A stretch of 64,000 nt of DNA from Rhodobacter viridis (GTDB lineage: Bacteria > Pseudomonadota > Alphaproteobacteria > Rhodobacterales > Rhodobacteraceae): the NCBI RefSeq assembly GCF_003217355.1, contig NZ_QJTK01000002.1, positions 310,001 through 374,000 of the forward strand, read 5' to 3'. Each line of letters starts with the position of its first letter. Position 1 is the first letter of the stretch. This document shows positions 50,931 through 60,700 of the stretch, one piece after another. Position numbers and translations under genes: made by a program. Below the pieces are notes generated by a model, which saw nothing but the letters and a program-made list of their open reading frames with translations, was not told the origin of the DNA and did not search any database.

Positions 50931-52271
50931 TCACGCCGTGGCGTGGTCTCCCTCGGATTTGACGAAGGCTAGCAGCATCAGACCCAGAACGAAAAGCACG
51001 ATGACGGGAGTGATGCCCAAAGTCTGGCTTTGCGTCATCGCAGTGACCGATCCGATGGCAATCGGCGCGATGAAGGCGGTGGCCTTGCCGGTCAGCGCGT
51101 AAAGGCCGAAGCATTCGGTGATCTTTTCCGGGTCGGACTGGCGCACCATCATCGTGCGGCTCGCCGATTGCAACGCCCCGCCGCCCGCGCCGATCAACCC
51201 GCCAAGGATGTAGAAGGCGATGTCGGGCAGATGACTGTCCGGGGTCACGGCCATGCCGAAGACGCTCTCGCGCGAGACGAAAACGATGCCCAGCGTTATC
51301 AGCGCAAGGGCGATCAGGTTGAAGACGATCACGGCTTTCGGTCCGAAGCGGTCATCAGCCTTGCCCCCCAGCCACGAAAATGTGGCCCCGGTGATCGTGC
51401 CCAGAATGCCGAAGAGACCGATCTGCGTGATCGACCAGTGCAGCACGCCCGCCGCATAGATGCCGCCGAAGGTGAATATGCCGTTCAGCGCATCGCGGTA
51501 GAACATCGAGGACACCAGATAGGCAAACAGGCTCGGCCGTTTCGGCAACGATTTCAGGGTGGTGCGCAGCTCGGGCCAGGCCTCGCGATAGGCCTGCGCC
51601 ACCGGCACGGCGCCCGGATGGCGCGGTTCGCGTACCCAGAGGAAAAACGGGATCATGAACACCGCATACCAGACCGCGGTCAGCGGGCCGACGATGCGCG
51701 TATCCTCGCCGGTGGCGGGATCGAGCCCGAACAGCGGCGTCAGCCCGACCAGTGTCTTGCCGGTGGTGGGCGAGGCCTGCAACAGCGTCAGCATGATGAT
51801 CAGCGACAGCATCCCGCCGACATAGCCAAAGGCCCAGCCCGATCCGGAAACCTTGCCGATATTCTCGCGCTCGGTCAGGTCGGGCAGCATCGCATTGGTG
51901 AAGGAGGTGGCGAATTCCATGCCGATCATGCCGATCGAGAAGGCGATCATCACCAGCCAGAGGTTGAAATGCCCCGGCTCGGCCGTCCACAGGAACGCCG
52001 AGCCCAGCACATACATCAGCGAAAACAGCCAGATGAAGGGCATGCGGCGGCCGGAGCGGTCGGCGATCGCGCCAAGGAAGGGCGAGGCGACCGCGATGAT
52101 CATCCCCGAAAGCCCGATGCCAAAGCCCCAGACCGTCTGCGCGGTGGTGCCGTCGCCCATCAGCCGTTCCATGAACGGTGCGAAAATGAAGGTCAGCAGC
52201 AGCGTGTTGTAGGGCTGGCTGGCCCAGTCGAAGAACCACCGGCCCCAGATGCGCTTGCGTTCGGTGATCAT
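50931..52271 (-). CDS. MFS transporter, UMF1/Atg22-like
   Basis: The 446-residue protein has 12 predicted membrane helices and the Atg22-like N-terminus RIWGRWFFDWASQPYNTLLLTFIFAPFM (W-x-x-YD/ASQPYNT pattern). It also has AIADRSGRRMPFIWLFS and a C-terminal LGGLIGAGGGALQSASRTMM. Yeast Atg22 exports amino acids from the vacuole; the bacterial substrates are unknown. The ATG at 52271 has GGGGGG five bases upstream. Confidence 0.88.
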   Translation of the reverse strand: MITERKRIWGRWFFDWASQPYNTLLLTFIFAPFMERLMGDGTTAQTVWGFGIGLSGMIIAVASPFLGAIADRSGRRMPFIWLFSLMYVLGSAFLWTAEPGHFNLWLVMIAFSIGMIGMEFATSFTNAMLPDLTERENIGKVSGSGWAFGYVGGMLSLIIMLTLLQASPTTGKTLVGLTPLFGLDPATGEDTRIVGPLTAVWYAVFMIPFFLWVREPRHPGAVPVAQAYREAWPELRTTLKSLPKRPSLFAYLVSSMFYRDALNGIFTFGGIYAAGVLHWSITQIGLFGILGTITGATFSWLGGKADDRFGPKAVIVFNLIALALITLGIVFVSRESVFGMAVTPDSHLPDIAFYILGGLIGAGGGALQSASRTMMVRQSDPEKITECFGLYALTGKATAFIAPIAIGSVTAMTQSQTLGITPVIVLFVLGLMLLAFVKSEGDHATA

Positions 52272-52328
52272 GTTGCCCCCCGGAATGTTCCGCCGGATCA
52301 AGCCCGAAACCGGAGGGCGGCGCAACAT

Positions 52329-52868
52329 TTACCTTGAAGGCGGCATCTCGGGCGGCCACGGCCGGGCATGATCGGCCGCGGCCCAGGCCTGCACCCAGGC
52401 GGGCAGTTCGGGGCTTTCGTCGCGGTGGCCCATGTCCTCGACCACCCGTTGCGGCGCGACGATCCCCGCTTTCGAAGTGATCGCGCCGCGGATCAGGATG
52501 TGGTTGCAGCACTCCTCACTCCGCCACATCGCCTGTTCCATGTAGAAAAACCGCGCGTCCCAGCCAACGCAACGGGTCCGCATCTCGAAGGCCTGCATCA
52601 TCGTGATGCGCTTTCTGTAGCGCGTGGTGTTGCCCGCGACGACGATGCCCCAGCGGTTACGGATCAGGGCCGCGTTCAGCCCGGTGCGCTGGGCCAGCGC
52701 GATCCGGCCCAGATCGAACAGCGTCACGATCCGGCCGTTGTTCAGATCCTTCCACGGGTCGATGTCCCAGGGCCAGGCACGGTGAAAGGTCGACAGGGGC
52801 TCAAGAATGTCCATCGCCTTGCCGCGCGACGACAGGATCGCCTTGCCCATGCGGATGATCGGATACAT
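52329..52868 (-). CDS. Thioesterase-family protein (THEM6-like hot-dog)
   Basis: The 179-residue protein resembles the 4HBT_2/THEM6-like branch: FHRAWPWDIDPWKDLNNGRIVTLFDLGRIALAQRTGL, with the DxxxHMNN-type helix replaced by DPWKDLNNGR, then GIVVAGNTTRYRKRITMMQAFEMRTRCVGWDARFFYMEQAMWR. Such proteins are acyl-CoA thioesterase-like but often uncharacterised. It stands alone between the MFS gene and yggT. Confidence 0.8.
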   Translation of the reverse strand: MYPIIRMGKAILSSRGKAMDILEPLSTFHRAWPWDIDPWKDLNNGRIVTLFDLGRIALAQRTGLNAALIRNRWGIVVAGNTTRYRKRITMMQAFEMRTRCVGWDARFFYMEQAMWRSEECCNHILIRGAITSKAGIVAPQRVVEDMGHRDESPELPAWVQAWAAADHARPWPPEMPPSR

Positions 52869-53020
52869 GTCTGCCCCCTGTTGCCGCCCCTGTCGTGCCG
52901 CGCTGCAGCGCGGGCGTCAACAACGACCTTGCGGCAAATGCCCCGCGAAATGGCCGCCTCGGGCAGTTGCAAGCGGGCGCCGCGTGGCTTACCTGTGAGG
53001 CGCATCCGACGGAGGTCCGA

Positions 53021-53308
53021 ATGAACCCTTACATGCTGCTCGACGGGGTCCATGTGGCCCTTGCCCTCGTGTTCCAGATCCTGTGGCTGGTGATCCTGGC
53101 CCAGGTGATCATGAGCTGGCTGGTCAATTTCAACGTGCTGAACCTGCGTCAGCCGATGGTCTACAAGGTCTGGGATCTGCTCAACCGCATCCTCGAGCCG
53201 ATCTACGCGCCGATCCGCAAGATCCTGCCGCCGTTTCAAGGCATCGACTTCACCCCCATGGTGGTGATCATCGGCATGATCTTCCTGCAACGGCTGCTCG
53301 GCCTCTGA
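53021..53308 (+). CDS. YggT family membrane protein
   Basis: The 95-residue protein has two membrane helices joined by the conserved loop: VALALVFQILWLVILAQVIMSWLVNFNVLNLRQPMVYKVWDLLNRILEPIYAPIRKILPPFQGIDFTPMVVIIGMIFLQRLL. GGAGG five bases before the ATG fixes the start. YggT proteins are linked with cell division and turgor control, but the biochemical role is not settled. recQ begins four bases later. Confidence 0.93.
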   Translation: MNPYMLLDGVHVALALVFQILWLVILAQVIMSWLVNFNVLNLRQPMVYKVWDLLNRILEPIYAPIRKILPPFQGIDFTPMVVIIGMIFLQRLLGL

Positions 53309-53312
53309 GCGC

Positions 53313-55376
53313 ATGACCCTGCCCGACCCCAGCCCCGAGGCAATGCTTGCCTCGGTTTTCGGATTCCATGCCTTCCGACCGGGGCAGGAGGAAATCGTGC
53401 GGGCGGTTCTGGCAGGGCGCAACACCTTGGCGATCATGCCGACGGGTGGTGGGAAATCGCTGTGTTTCCAATTGCCTGCGCTGTGCCTGCCGGGGCTGAC
53501 GGTGGTCATTTCACCGCTCATCGCGCTGATGCGCGATCAGGTGCGCAGCTTGCGCGAAGCCGGGGTCGAGGCCGGGGCGCTGACCTCGGGCAATACCGAG
53601 GAAGAGACCGAAGCTGTTTTCGAAGCGATCGATGCCGGGCGGCTGAAGCTCCTTTACATCGCGCCCGAGCGGTTGGCCGGATCGGGCACGCTGGCGCTGT
53701 TGCGGCGCGCGAAAACAGGGCTGATCGCGGTCGACGAGGCGCATTGCGTCAGCCAGTGGGGGCATGATTTCCGCCCCGATTATCTGCGCATCGGCGATCT
53801 GCGCCGCATGCTCGATGTGCCCTTGGCGGCCTTTACCGCGACGGCGGACGAGGAAACCCGGGCCGAGATCGTCACCCGGCTGTTCGACGGCATTCCGCCC
53901 GCGACCTTTCTGCGCGGCTTTGACCGGCCGAACATCTCGCTGGCCTTCGAGCCCAAGGACCAGCCGCGCAAGCAGATCCTTGAGTATGTGGCGGCCCGGC
54001 GCGGGCAGTCGGGCATCGTCTATTGCGCCTCGCGCGCGAAGACCGAACAACTGGCCGCCGCGCTGATCGAAGCCGGTCATCCGGCCTGCCATTATCACGG
54101 CGGGATGGAGGCCGAAGACCGCCGCCGCGTCGAGGTGCGGTTTCAGCGCGAGGACGGGCTGATCGTGGTGGCGACGGTGGCCTTCGGGATGGGGATCGAC
54201 AAGCCCGACATTCGCTGGGTCGCCCATGCCGATCTGCCGAAATCGATCGAGAGCTATTATCAGGAAATCGGCCGCGCCGGCCGCGATGGCGCCCCGGCCG
54301 AGACGCTGACGCTTTTCGGAGCCGATGACGTGCGCTTTCGCCGTCAGCAGATCGACGAGGGGCTGGCGCCGCCCGAACGCAAGGCCGCCGATCACGGGCG
54401 GCTGAATGCGCTTCTGGGTCTGGCCGAGGCGACGGGCTGTCGGCGGCAGCGGCTTTTGTCCTATTTCGGCGAAGACTCTGGCCCTTGCGGCAATTGCGAT
54501 CTGTGCGAGACGCCGCCCGATCTGTTCGATGGCACCGAGGCCGTGCGCAAGGCGCTGTCTGCCGCGCTGCGGACCGACGAGAGCTATGGCGCGGGGCATC
54601 TGATCGAGATTCTGCTCGGTCAGACGAATGACCGGATCACCGCGCGCGGCCATGACCTGCTGCCCACCTTCGGTGTCGGCAAGGATCTGAGCCGCACCGA
54701 ATGGCAGGCGGTGTTCCGGCAGATGCAGGGGCATGACCTGATCCGCCCGGATGCGGCGCGGCATGGGGCGCTGGTGATGACCGAGCGTGCCCGGCCGATC
54801 CTGCGCGGCGAGGAACGGATCACGCTGCGCCGCGATCTGGTCCGCAAGGCCAAGGTCAAGCATGTGCCGAAGGCGCTGGTCTCCGACGAAGATGCGCCGC
54901 TGCTCTCGGCGCTGAAGGCCAAGCGCCGCGCGCTGGCCGAGGTGGCGGGGCTGCCCGCCTACATGATCTTCCCCGACCGCACCCTGATCGAGATGGCGGA
55001 ACTGCGGCCAAGGACGCTTGATCAGTTCGCGCAGGTGAACGGGGTGGGGGCGAAGAAGCTGGAAAGCTATGGCCGGGCCTTCCTTGAGGTGATCGCGGGG
55101 GCCGATGCGGCCGAGCCGCTGCATCCGGCGCGGATGAAGCTTGCGGGCACGGCGGCGGCGAGCCTTTTCGATGCGCTGGACACGGCGCAGCGCAGGCTTG
55201 CGCGCGGTGAGGACGGGCATGACCGGTTTCTCTCCTGCACCGCGACGATGTTGCGCCGGATCGCCGAGACGAAGCCGCGCAGTCGCGCCGATCTGGAGCG
55301 GATCGCGGGCATGGGCGAGGCGAAGCTGGACCGCTTCGCCGACACTTTCCTTGCGCTGATTGCCGAGCACGGCTGA
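53313..55376 (+). CDS. recQ: ATP-dependent DNA helicase RecQ
   Basis: RecQ unwinds DNA 3'-5' in recombination and repair. The 687-residue protein has the Q motif FGFHAFRPGQEEIVR, Walker A PTGGGKS (44-49), DEAHCVSQWGHDFRPDY and the helicase C-terminal domain with SYYQEIGRAGRDG. It also has the zinc-binding Cys set (CRRQRLLSYFGEDSGPCGNCDLC), a winged helix, and an HRDC domain near residues 520-600. A second HRDC-like stretch lies at the C-terminus (FLSCTATMLRRIAETKPRSRADLERIAGMGEAKLDRF), a tandem arrangement seen in longer RecQ forms. Confidence 0.96.
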   Translation: MTLPDPSPEAMLASVFGFHAFRPGQEEIVRAVLAGRNTLAIMPTGGGKSLCFQLPALCLPGLTVVISPLIALMRDQVRSLREAGVEAGALTSGNTEEETEAVFEAIDAGRLKLLYIAPERLAGSGTLALLRRAKTGLIAVDEAHCVSQWGHDFRPDYLRIGDLRRMLDVPLAAFTATADEETRAEIVTRLFDGIPPATFLRGFDRPNISLAFEPKDQPRKQILEYVAARRGQSGIVYCASRAKTEQLAAALIEAGHPACHYHGGMEAEDRRRVEVRFQREDGLIVVATVAFGMGIDKPDIRWVAHADLPKSIESYYQEIGRAGRDGAPAETLTLFGADDVRFRRQQIDEGLAPPERKAADHGRLNALLGLAEATGCRRQRLLSYFGEDSGPCGNCDLCETPPDLFDGTEAVRKALSAALRTDESYGAGHLIEILLGQTNDRITARGHDLLPTFGVGKDLSRTEWQAVFRQMQGHDLIRPDAARHGALVMTERARPILRGEERITLRRDLVRKAKVKHVPKALVSDEDAPLLSALKAKRRALAEVAGLPAYMIFPDRTLIEMAELRPRTLDQFAQVNGVGAKKLESYGRAFLEVIAGADAAEPLHPARMKLAGTAAASLFDALDTAQRRLARGEDGHDRFLSCTATMLRRIAETKPRSRADLERIAGMGEAKLDRFADTFLALIAEHG

Positions 55377-57608
55377 TCAGATATCGCCCCCCTCGGGCAG
55401 CACCGGCCGCGCATCCTCGGGTTGATGCGCCAGAATGCGTTCCGCGATCGAGGCCTTGCGCAAGGGTTTCGTCAGATAGAAATCGATGCCCGCGGCAAAG
55501 ATCGAGTCGCTGTCACCTTCCATCGCATGGGCGGTCAGGGCGCAGATCGGCACCCGCGTGCCCTTGTCCTGCTCATGCAGCCGGATCGTCTGCGTCGCCT
55601 CGCGACCGTCCATCTCGGGCATGGAAATATCCATGAAGATCAGATCGGGCTGGAAGCGCCGCCACTCCTCGACCGCCTCGAGCCCGTTCGCGGCAAAGCG
55701 CAGCTCGATGTCGAAATCCTTCACCATCTTGCCGAAGACAAGCTGGTTGGTGCGGTTGTCTTCGGCCGCAAGCACCCGCATCTGCCGTTTCACCTTCGGC
55801 GGGGGCGGCGGCGGCGGCGGGGGCGGCGGTTCAAGCGCCCGCGGCTCCCCCGGCAGCGAGAGTTTTTGCAGCATCCGGAACAGGTCCGAGCGCAGCACCG
55901 GCTTTTCGAGACAGCCGAACAGATCGCAATTGCCCTGCGCCGCATCCAGCGCGGCACTGTCCGAGGTCAGAAGCAGGATCGGCGTCGCATTGCCCATCGC
56001 CCGCAGCCGCCGCGTCAGTTCCAGACCATCGAGATCAGGCATGTGATGGTCGGTCAGCACCAGATCGAAGCGGGTGCCATCATCAAGCACCTTCAGCGCC
56101 TCGGTCCCCGAGCGGCAGAGCGTCACTTCGAGCCCGTAGGTTTCCAGCTGCCGTTCCAGAATCACCCGGTTCACCAGCAGATCATCGACCACCAGCGCCG
56201 CGCGCAGGGTGACCGGCGGCGTCGGCTGGTCGATCGGCTCGACCGGCTCGGCGCGCGGCAGGATGACCCGGAAGCCGAAGCACGAGCCCTCGCCCAGCTG
56301 GCTGTCGACCCAGACCGAGCCGCCCATCAGATGCACCAGTTGCCGGGTGATCGCGAGCCCAAGCCCGGTGCCCTCGAAGCGGCGGTTCGAGGTGCTTTCG
56401 ACCTGATTGAACTCGCCGAAGACATGTTCGAGATTGTCGGGCGAGATGCCGATGCCGGTATCTTCGACGGTGACGTGCAGTTCGTAATGTTCGGCGTCGC
56501 GCTCGAAGCCGACGACGCGGGCGAGGACGTGACCGGCATTGGTAAACTTGACCGCATTGCCGATCAGGTTGGTCATGATCTGTCGCATCCGCCCCGGATC
56601 GGCGATGAAGCGTGTCGGCAGGAACAGGTCGTAATCGACCAGAAGCTTCACGCCCTTGTCCTTGGCCGAGGGCTGCAAGAGCACCATGATTTCGTGCAGG
56701 CAGCGTTCGAGATCGAAGATCTCGGGGTAAAGCTTCAGCCGCTCGGCTTCGATCTTCGAATAATCGAGCACGTCGTTGATGATCGTCAGCAGCGCCTCGC
56801 CCGAGGAGCGGATCGTCTCGACGTAAAGCTCCTGTTCGTCGGTCAGTTTTGTCTCGCCCAGCAGTTCCGCCATGCCGACGACACCGTTCATCGGCGTGCG
56901 GATCTCGTGGCTCATGTTGGCAAGGAAAGCCGATTTCGCCCGGTTCGCGGCTTCGGCGCGGTTGCGCGCCTCCTCGAGTTCCTGTTCGCGCTCGATGATA
57001 TGGGTTATGTCCTGCGCAAGGCAGACCAGATCGCCATCCTCGCCCCAGCGGTCGATCAGCTTGATGTGGCGCCCCTCGCGGGTGCGCAGCACGATCGGCT
57101 CGATATGTTCGCGCCGGATCCGGGCGATCATCTCGTGGTGCCAGTCGAGCGGATCACGCCCGGCCATGTCGACCATCTCGTGCTTGGCGACGATCTTCAG
57201 CACGGCGTCGTAGGTGACGCCCGCGGTGATCGCGACCTCGCCGTGAAAGAACGACAGATAGGCCTTGTTCGCCACCACGAGGCGCAGATCGTTGTCATAG
57301 ACGGCAAAGCCGTCGCGGATGGTTTCAAGCGCGTCCCACAGCCGCCGCTGTGCGATCATCGCCACCGATTCCGCGCGTTGCAGGTCCCCCAGCACGCGCG
57401 AATTCTCGCCCTTGAGCGAGGCCGCCTCGGTCAGAGCCTGCTGCAGCCCGTGGCGCTGCTGCACGATCTGTTCCGAAAGCGCCCGCGCATGCAGCGCAAG
57501 CTTTTGGTTCGCGGCAAAGAGTTCGCGCTTCTTCTGCTCCAGCAGACGTTCCGCTGCCAGACGCGCCCGCCGCTCCTGAGCCAATTTTTCTGCCAAGACG
57601 GCGTCCAT
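55377..57608 (-). CDS. Cytoplasmic hybrid sensor histidine kinase with two receiver domains
   Basis: The 743-residue protein has no membrane segment. In order it has a coiled coil (about 5-90), a PAS domain ([32 protein letters not shown], about 92-205), HisKA with the phospho-acceptor His in [15 protein letters not shown], and HATPase ([29 protein letters not shown]). Receiver 1 follows (Asp in [13 protein letters not shown]), then an 11-proline linker (EPPPP...KVKRQ) and receiver 2 (Asp in [11 protein letters not shown]). Its signal is unknown. ATG at 57608 is preferred; GTG at 57617 is possible. It diverges from the alpha-2-macroglobulin gene. Confidence 0.9.
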   Translation of the reverse strand: MDAVLAEKLAQERRARLAAERLLEQKKRELFAANQKLALHARALSEQIVQQRHGLQQALTEAASLKGENSRVLGDLQRAESVAMIAQRRLWDALETIRDGFAVYDNDLRLVVANKAYLSFFHGEVAITAGVTYDAVLKIVAKHEMVDMAGRDPLDWHHEMIARIRREHIEPIVLRTREGRHIKLIDRWGEDGDLVCLAQDITHIIEREQELEEARNRAEAANRAKSAFLANMSHEIRTPMNGVVGMAELLGETKLTDEQELYVETIRSSGEALLTIINDVLDYSKIEAERLKLYPEIFDLERCLHEIMVLLQPSAKDKGVKLLVDYDLFLPTRFIADPGRMRQIMTNLIGNAVKFTNAGHVLARVVGFERDAEHYELHVTVEDTGIGISPDNLEHVFGEFNQVESTSNRRFEGTGLGLAITRQLVHLMGGSVWVDSQLGEGSCFGFRVILPRAEPVEPIDQPTPPVTLRAALVVDDLLVNRVILERQLETYGLEVTLCRSGTEALKVLDDGTRFDLVLTDHHMPDLDGLELTRRLRAMGNATPILLLTSDSAALDAAQGNCDLFGCLEKPVLRSDLFRMLQKLSLPGEPRALEPPPPPPPPPPPKVKRQMRVLAAEDNRTNQLVFGKMVKDFDIELRFAANGLEAVEEWRRFQPDLIFMDISMPEMDGREATQTIRLHEQDKGTRVPICALTAHAMEGDSDSIFAAGIDFYLTKPLRKASIAERILAHQPEDARPVLPEGGDI

Positions 57609-57748
57609 TCCCGGCACCTGTCGAATTTCCTTGGCGCACTCTCGCAGCCGGGGGTGAAAATCAGCTTAACATCCTTAACTTCTGTGCTACCCCGTTGAAC
57701 CCGGCCCAGACCCGTGAGACGATCCGCGCATTCAGCCCGGAGGTTTCC

Positions 57749-60700
57749 ATGCGTCTGTCCTCGGCCTTTCTGTCCTTGTCTGCCTTGTTTTTATCGCTGG
57801 TCCCAGCTGTTGCGCAGGAGTCCCCCCTTGTCCCCGAAAGGCGGTTGTCGATCGCCGAGGGCATGGATCTTTCGGGCCGCGATCTGACGCAAATCTTCGA
57901 TACGACGCTCGAAGCCTGCGAGGCCGCCTGTCTGGCCGATTCGGCCTGCAAGGCCGTGACCTTCAACGCGCGCAACAATTCCTGCTTCCCGAAAGCCGAG
58001 GTGACGGCGATGACGCCTTATCAGGGCGCCTTCTCCGGGGTTGTCGTCGCGGCAAACAAGGGCGCCGAGGCGCGGGCGGCGACCCGGGCGGCTGATCTCG
58101 GTTTCCTGAACGAAGGGACGCTGGCCGAAGCGACGGCGCTGGCCGCGGGCATGGGGCGGATGCATCTGACGAATTTCGCCAGCCCCGAGGAACTGGCCGC
58201 GGGGCTGAAACAGGCGCGGACGCAGTCGAACTGGACCCGGGCGCAGGCGCTGGAAGGGGCGATGATCGTGCTCGGCGATGCCTCGGACCAGTGGACGGAT
58301 TACGCCGCGCTGGGGCTGAAGATCGACGATTTCTCGGCTTGGGCGCGCTCGGTTTCGGCGGCGGTGAACGGCTATCTGCGGGCGGCGAAGCCCGCCGGTC
58401 AGGCGGAAGCGCTCTTCGTGCTGGCGCGGGCGCTGGAAAAGGTGGACCGCACGCGCGAAACTCTCGCCGCGCTGCAACTGGCCGCGACGCTCTCGGCGCG
58501 TGACGATATTGCCGCCGCGCTGGTCGATGCCGAGGGAAAATACGGCTTCCGGATTCAGGACAACACCGTCGAGGCGGACAGTGCGACGCCCCGGATCTGC
58601 GCGAATTTCAACGCCGATCTGGTGAAGACCGGGGTTGATTACACGCCCTTCGTGCAGCTGCCTGAAACCGGGCTGACCGTCGAGGCCGAGGCGAACCAGA
58701 TCTGCGTGGGCGGTCTGAAGCACGGGCAACGCTATGCGCTGACCTTCCGCGAGGGCCTGCCCGCCGCGACGGGCGAGACGCTGGGCAAGGATACGGTCAT
58801 TGCCGCTTATGTGCGCGACCGTGCGCCTGCCGTCAGCTTCCCCGGCCGCGCCTATATCCTGCCGCGCGGCGAAGACAGTGGCGTGCCGGTGCAGACGGTG
58901 AACCTCAAGGGGCTCGATCTGAAGATCCTGCGGGTGTCGGATCGCAACCTCGTCGCCTCGATGCGCGAGGATTACTTTGCCCGCTCGATCGACAGCTGGT
59001 CGATCGACTATTTCAACAGCCAATATGCCGAGGAAGTCTGGCACGGCAGCGCCGATGTGAAGATGGAGGTCAACCGCGACATGACCACCCGTCTGCCGGT
59101 GCAAGAGGTGACCGGGGCGCTCGGGCCGGGCGTCTATGTGCTGACGGCGGCGGTCCCCGGCGCCGATCCCTATGAAAAGCCGCCCGCGGCGCAGTGGTTC
59201 ATGATCTCGGACATCGGTCTGACGACCTATTCCGGCGCCGACGGGCTGACCGTGGCGGTGCGGGGCCTCTCCGATGCCGCGGCCGTGGCGGATGCCGAGG
59301 TGCAGCTGGTGTCGAAGGCCAATGCGGTGATCGCGACGGCGAAGACCGATGCGGAGGGCGTGGTGCATTTCGCCCCCGAACAGGCCGCGGGCAAGGAAAA
59401 CTCCGCCCCGGCGCTGGTCGCGGTCACGCATGGTGAGGATCTGGCCTATCTGTCCCTCACCGATGCCGAATTCGACCTGTCCGATCGGGGCGTCGAGGGG
59501 ATGCCGCCTGCGCCTGCGATCGACGTTTTCCTGACCACCGACCGCGGCGCCTATCGCGCGGGCGAGACGGTGAATGCGACGGTTCTGGCCCGCGATGCGA
59601 GCACGCAGGCAATTGACGGTCTGCCGCTGACCGCCGTGCTGAACCGGCCCGATGGCGTCGAATATTCCCGCGCGCTGACCGAAGATGCCGGGGCGGGGGG
59701 TCATACCATCGCCCTGCCGATCGGGGCGCAGGCGCCGCGCGGCACCTGGCGGCTCGATGTCTTTGCTGATCCGAAGGGGGAGCCGCTCGCCTCGACCAAG
59801 ATCCTTGTCGAGGATTTCCTGCCCGAACGGATCGATGCGACCCTGACCCTGCCCGAAGGGGTTCTGGCCGGGGGCGACATGCCGCTGATCGGGGTTGAGG
59901 CGCGCTATCTGTTCGGGGCGCCCGGCGCGGGTCTGGGCACCGAGGGCAGCTTCGCGTTGCGCACCGCCGAAGCCGTTCCGGGGTTCGAGGGCTATGTCTT
60001 CGGCCGTCACGACACCAGTTTCGAGACGATCTATGACAGTCTGGAAGCGGGCGAGACCGACGAGGCGGGCAAGACCGAAATTCCCGTCGCGCTGCCCGAG
60101 GCGGCTTTGACCGCCGACCGGCCGCTGGAAGCGACCTTTGCCGTCGAAGTGCGCGAAGGCTCGGGCCGTCCGATCAGCCGCGAGATCAAGCGTCTCGTCA
60201 TGCCCGATGCCCCGGTGCTGGGGATCAAGCCCGCCTTCACCGATGGCGCCGTGCCCGAAGGATCCGAGGCCGGGTTCAAGGTCACGACGCTGGGCGCCGA
60301 TCTGAAGCCCGTGCCGATGGCGTTGCATTGGGTGGTGAACAAGGTCGAGACCGACTACCAGTGGTATGCGGTCGATGGCTATTGGAACTGGGAACCGATC
60401 ACCCGGCGCAGTCGCGTGGCCGAGGGCAAGGGCGATCTGACCGCGGCCGAACCGCTGAAGATCGCGGCCAAGGTCGATTGGGGCCAATACGAACTGGTGG
60501 TCGAGGATGACAGCGGGGCGATTGCTGCCAGCACGACGTTTGACGCGGGCTGGTATGCGCCTGCCGATGTTCTGGCCAGCCCCGACCGGCTGCAACTCGC
60601 GCTCGACAAGCCCGCCTATGCGATGGGCGACACGGCGCATCTGCGCATCGTCGCGCCCGCCAAGGGGGTGGCGCTGGTTTCGGTCCTGTCGAACCGGGTC